This document shows, piece after piece, positions 6,371 through 7,833 of a DNA stretch of 7,833 bases. The stretch is from JBBSHJ01 sp038253135 (GTDB lineage Bacteria; Actinomycetota; Actinomycetes; Mycobacteriales; QHCD01): the NCBI GenBank assembly GCA_038253135.1, contig JBBSHJ010000124.1, positions 1-7,833 on the forward strand, in the 5' to 3' direction. Below the pieces are notes generated by a model. The model had not been told where the DNA came from, did not search any database, and was given only the letters and a program-made list of their open reading frames with translations. Made by a program: the position numbers and the translations under genes. How positions within the stretch are numbered: the first letter of the stretch is position 1; the number at the start of each line of letters is the position of its first letter.

Positions 6371-7833
6371 GTGGACGAAGAAGCCATTCACAACCGCCGG
6401 TGGGCGATCCTCGGTGTCCTGGTCATCTGCCTGCTCGTCGTCATCCTCGACAACACGATCCTCAACGTCGCGCTGAAGACCATCCAGGAAGACCTGTCCG
6501 CCTCACAGAGCGAGATGCAGTGGTCGGTCGACTCCTACGCCCTCGTCTTCGCCGGCCTGCTGATCCCGTGGGGCGTGCTGGGCGATCGGCTGGGACGCAA
6601 GCGAATCCTGATCGTCGGCTTGCTGCTCTTCGGTGCGATGTCGGCCGTCTCCGCCTTCGCCCAGAGCCCGAACCAGCTGATCATCTTCCGGGCGCTCATG
6701 GGCGTCGGTGCGGCCGCCGTACAGCCGCAGACCTTGTCGATCATCCAGAACGTCTTCGAGCCCGAGGAGCGCGGCAAGGCGATCGGCATCTGGGCCGGCG
6801 CGGCCGGCATGGCGATCGCCATCGGGCCGATCACCGGCGGCGCGCTGCTGCGGTACTTCTGGTGGGGCTCGGTTTTCCTGGTCAACGTGCCGATCGTCGT
6901 CGTCGGCGTGATCGCGATCCTCATGGTCGTTCCCGAGTCGCAGGATCCGCATCCGCAACGGCTCGACCCCACCGGCATCGTCCTATCCATGATCGGCCTC
7001 GGCGTTCTCGTCTACGGCATCATCGAGGGCGGCAACAGCAACGACTGGCTGTCCATCAAGAGCCTCGGCGCGATCGTGCTCGGCGTCGTACTGATGACGA
7101 TCTTCGTGCTTCTGGAGCGGCGCAGCACGCACCCGACCATCGACGTCACGCTATTTAAGAACCGGCAGTTCTCCGCCGGCGGCGCCGTCATCGGGTTGAC
7201 GTTCTTCGCGCTGATGGGCTCGACGTTCTACCTCGCCTATTACCTGCAGGCGGTCAAGGGGTATTCGGCCCTAATCGCTGGCACCGCGTTGATCGCCGTC
7301 GCCGCGGCGCAGATGATCGCGGCTCCGCTCTCGTCCCGGTTGACCGCAAGATTCGGCACCAATGCGGTCGCCGGGTGCGGCCTCGGCGTCGTCGCTCTCT
7401 CCCTGTGCGGCTACGGATTCGTCAATGGCAGCACACCGCAGTGGATCATCGAGATCCTGATGTTCGCCATGGGTGCCGGCATGGGCGTCACGATGGCCCC
7501 GGCGACATCGGCGATCATGGGCGCCGTGCCTCGGGAGAGGGCCGGCGCGGGTGCTGCGGTCAACAACACGGTCCGGCAGGTCGCCGGTGCCCTCGGTGTC
7601 GCGGTGCTCGGCTCGATCCTCGGCGTGATCTACCGCGACCATCTGGGTAGCGACACGCCCGCGCGGCTGGCCCAGCAGCTCGATCGGCCCCCGGCCGTGG
7701 TCGCCAGGATGCCGAAGTCCGCGCAGGTCCGCCCGCTCGTGCGCTCCGACACCAGCCAGTCGATCGGTGCGTCGCTGCAGTACGTCGCCAATGCCGCAAA
7801 GGCATTGCAGGAACGGGGTCGCGTCGCGTCTAC
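6371..7833 (+). CDS. DHA2-type (14-helix) MFS drug exporter, 3' end cut
   Basis: The reading frame from GTG 6371 stays open to the right edge, giving 487 residues with no stop in the window. It is a Major Facilitator Superfamily proton antiporter of the DHA2 (EmrB/QacA) drug-exporter type. TM1 (about 12-32) carries the LDNTILNVAL motif with D27. Motif A, GVLGDRLGRKRIL, is at 68-80; R107 in TM4 fits motif B; the antiporter motif C, ending GPITGG, is at 146-157. A mid-protein acidic/basic linker near 188-196 and further helix pairs follow. The last visible part, from about residue 430, is a long polar segment that fits the large external loop between helices 13 and 14, so probably only the last helix and tail are missing. 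Shine-Dalgarno GGGAG (6360-6364) lies 6 nt before the start. The substrate cannot be read from sequence; toxic organic compounds are typical. The upstream near-palindrome suggests local repression. Confidence 0.92.
   Translation, partial: MDEEAIHNRRWAILGVLVICLLVVILDNTILNVALKTIQEDLSASQSEMQWSVDSYALVFAGLLIPWGVLGDRLGRKRILIVGLLLFGAMSAVSAFAQSPNQLIIFRALMGVGAAAVQPQTLSIIQNVFEPEERGKAIGIWAGAAGMAIAIGPITGGALLRYFWWGSVFLVNVPIVVVGVIAILMVVPESQDPHPQRLDPTGIVLSMIGLGVLVYGIIEGGNSNDWLSIKSLGAIVLGVVLMTIFVLLERRSTHPTIDVTLFKNRQFSAGGAVIGLTFFALMGSTFYLAYYLQAVKGYSALIAGTALIAVAAAQMIAAPLSSRLTARFGTNAVAGCGLGVVALSLCGYGFVNGSTPQWIIEILMFAMGAGMGVTMAPATSAIMGAVPRERAGAGAAVNNTVRQVAGALGVAVLGSILGVIYRDHLGSDTPARLAQQLDRPPAVVARMPKSAQVRPLVRSDTSQSIGASLQYVANAAKALQERGRVAS

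Noticed and set aside
6298..7158. 286-codon plus-strand frame overlapping the exporter gene
   Set aside because: Arg/His-rich frame-shifted shadow; the frame from 6371 gives the full MFS motifs and helices instead.
1..7833. tRNA, rRNA, CRISPR, insertion-sequence or integrase signatures
   Set aside because: None seen on reading both strands; nearly all of the window is accounted for by the seven genes.

Overview
The window is very GC-rich, gene-dense DNA with GTG start codons. It carries a CofC/FbiD-type gene for coenzyme F420 synthesis opposite a plsC/ddl pair. That combination points to an F420-making actinomycete (Actinomycetota); I cannot name the genus.

The left two thirds (1-5520) is a block of five genes, all on the minus strand, read right to left. 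They are a PlsC-type acyltransferase (phospholipid synthesis), D-alanine--D-alanine ligase (peptidoglycan precursor), a GmhA-type phosphosugar isomerase, a GH38 alpha-mannosidase and an aminoglycoside N3-acetyltransferase-family protein cut by the left edge. Gaps are 11, 1, 48 and about 14 bp, so they are probably co-transcribed. The first two genes are the conserved housekeeping core of this locus. The last three are accessory sugar-related enzymes that I would not expect next to ddl. gpsA, commonly found with plsC and/or ddl in actinobacteria, is missing between them.

The right part is on the plus strand. A CofC/FbiD nucleotidyltransferase gene (5614-6231) is divergent from plsC across about 90 bp. 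After a 139 bp intergenic region with a TetR-like near-palindrome and a longer hairpin comes a 14-helix DHA2-type MFS exporter that runs off the right edge.

No RNA genes, CRISPR, insertion sequences or integrases were seen. The strongest leads are the ddl-gmhA-GH38-AAC(3) arrangement and the operator-like region in front of the exporter. I do not see a clearly new molecular system.
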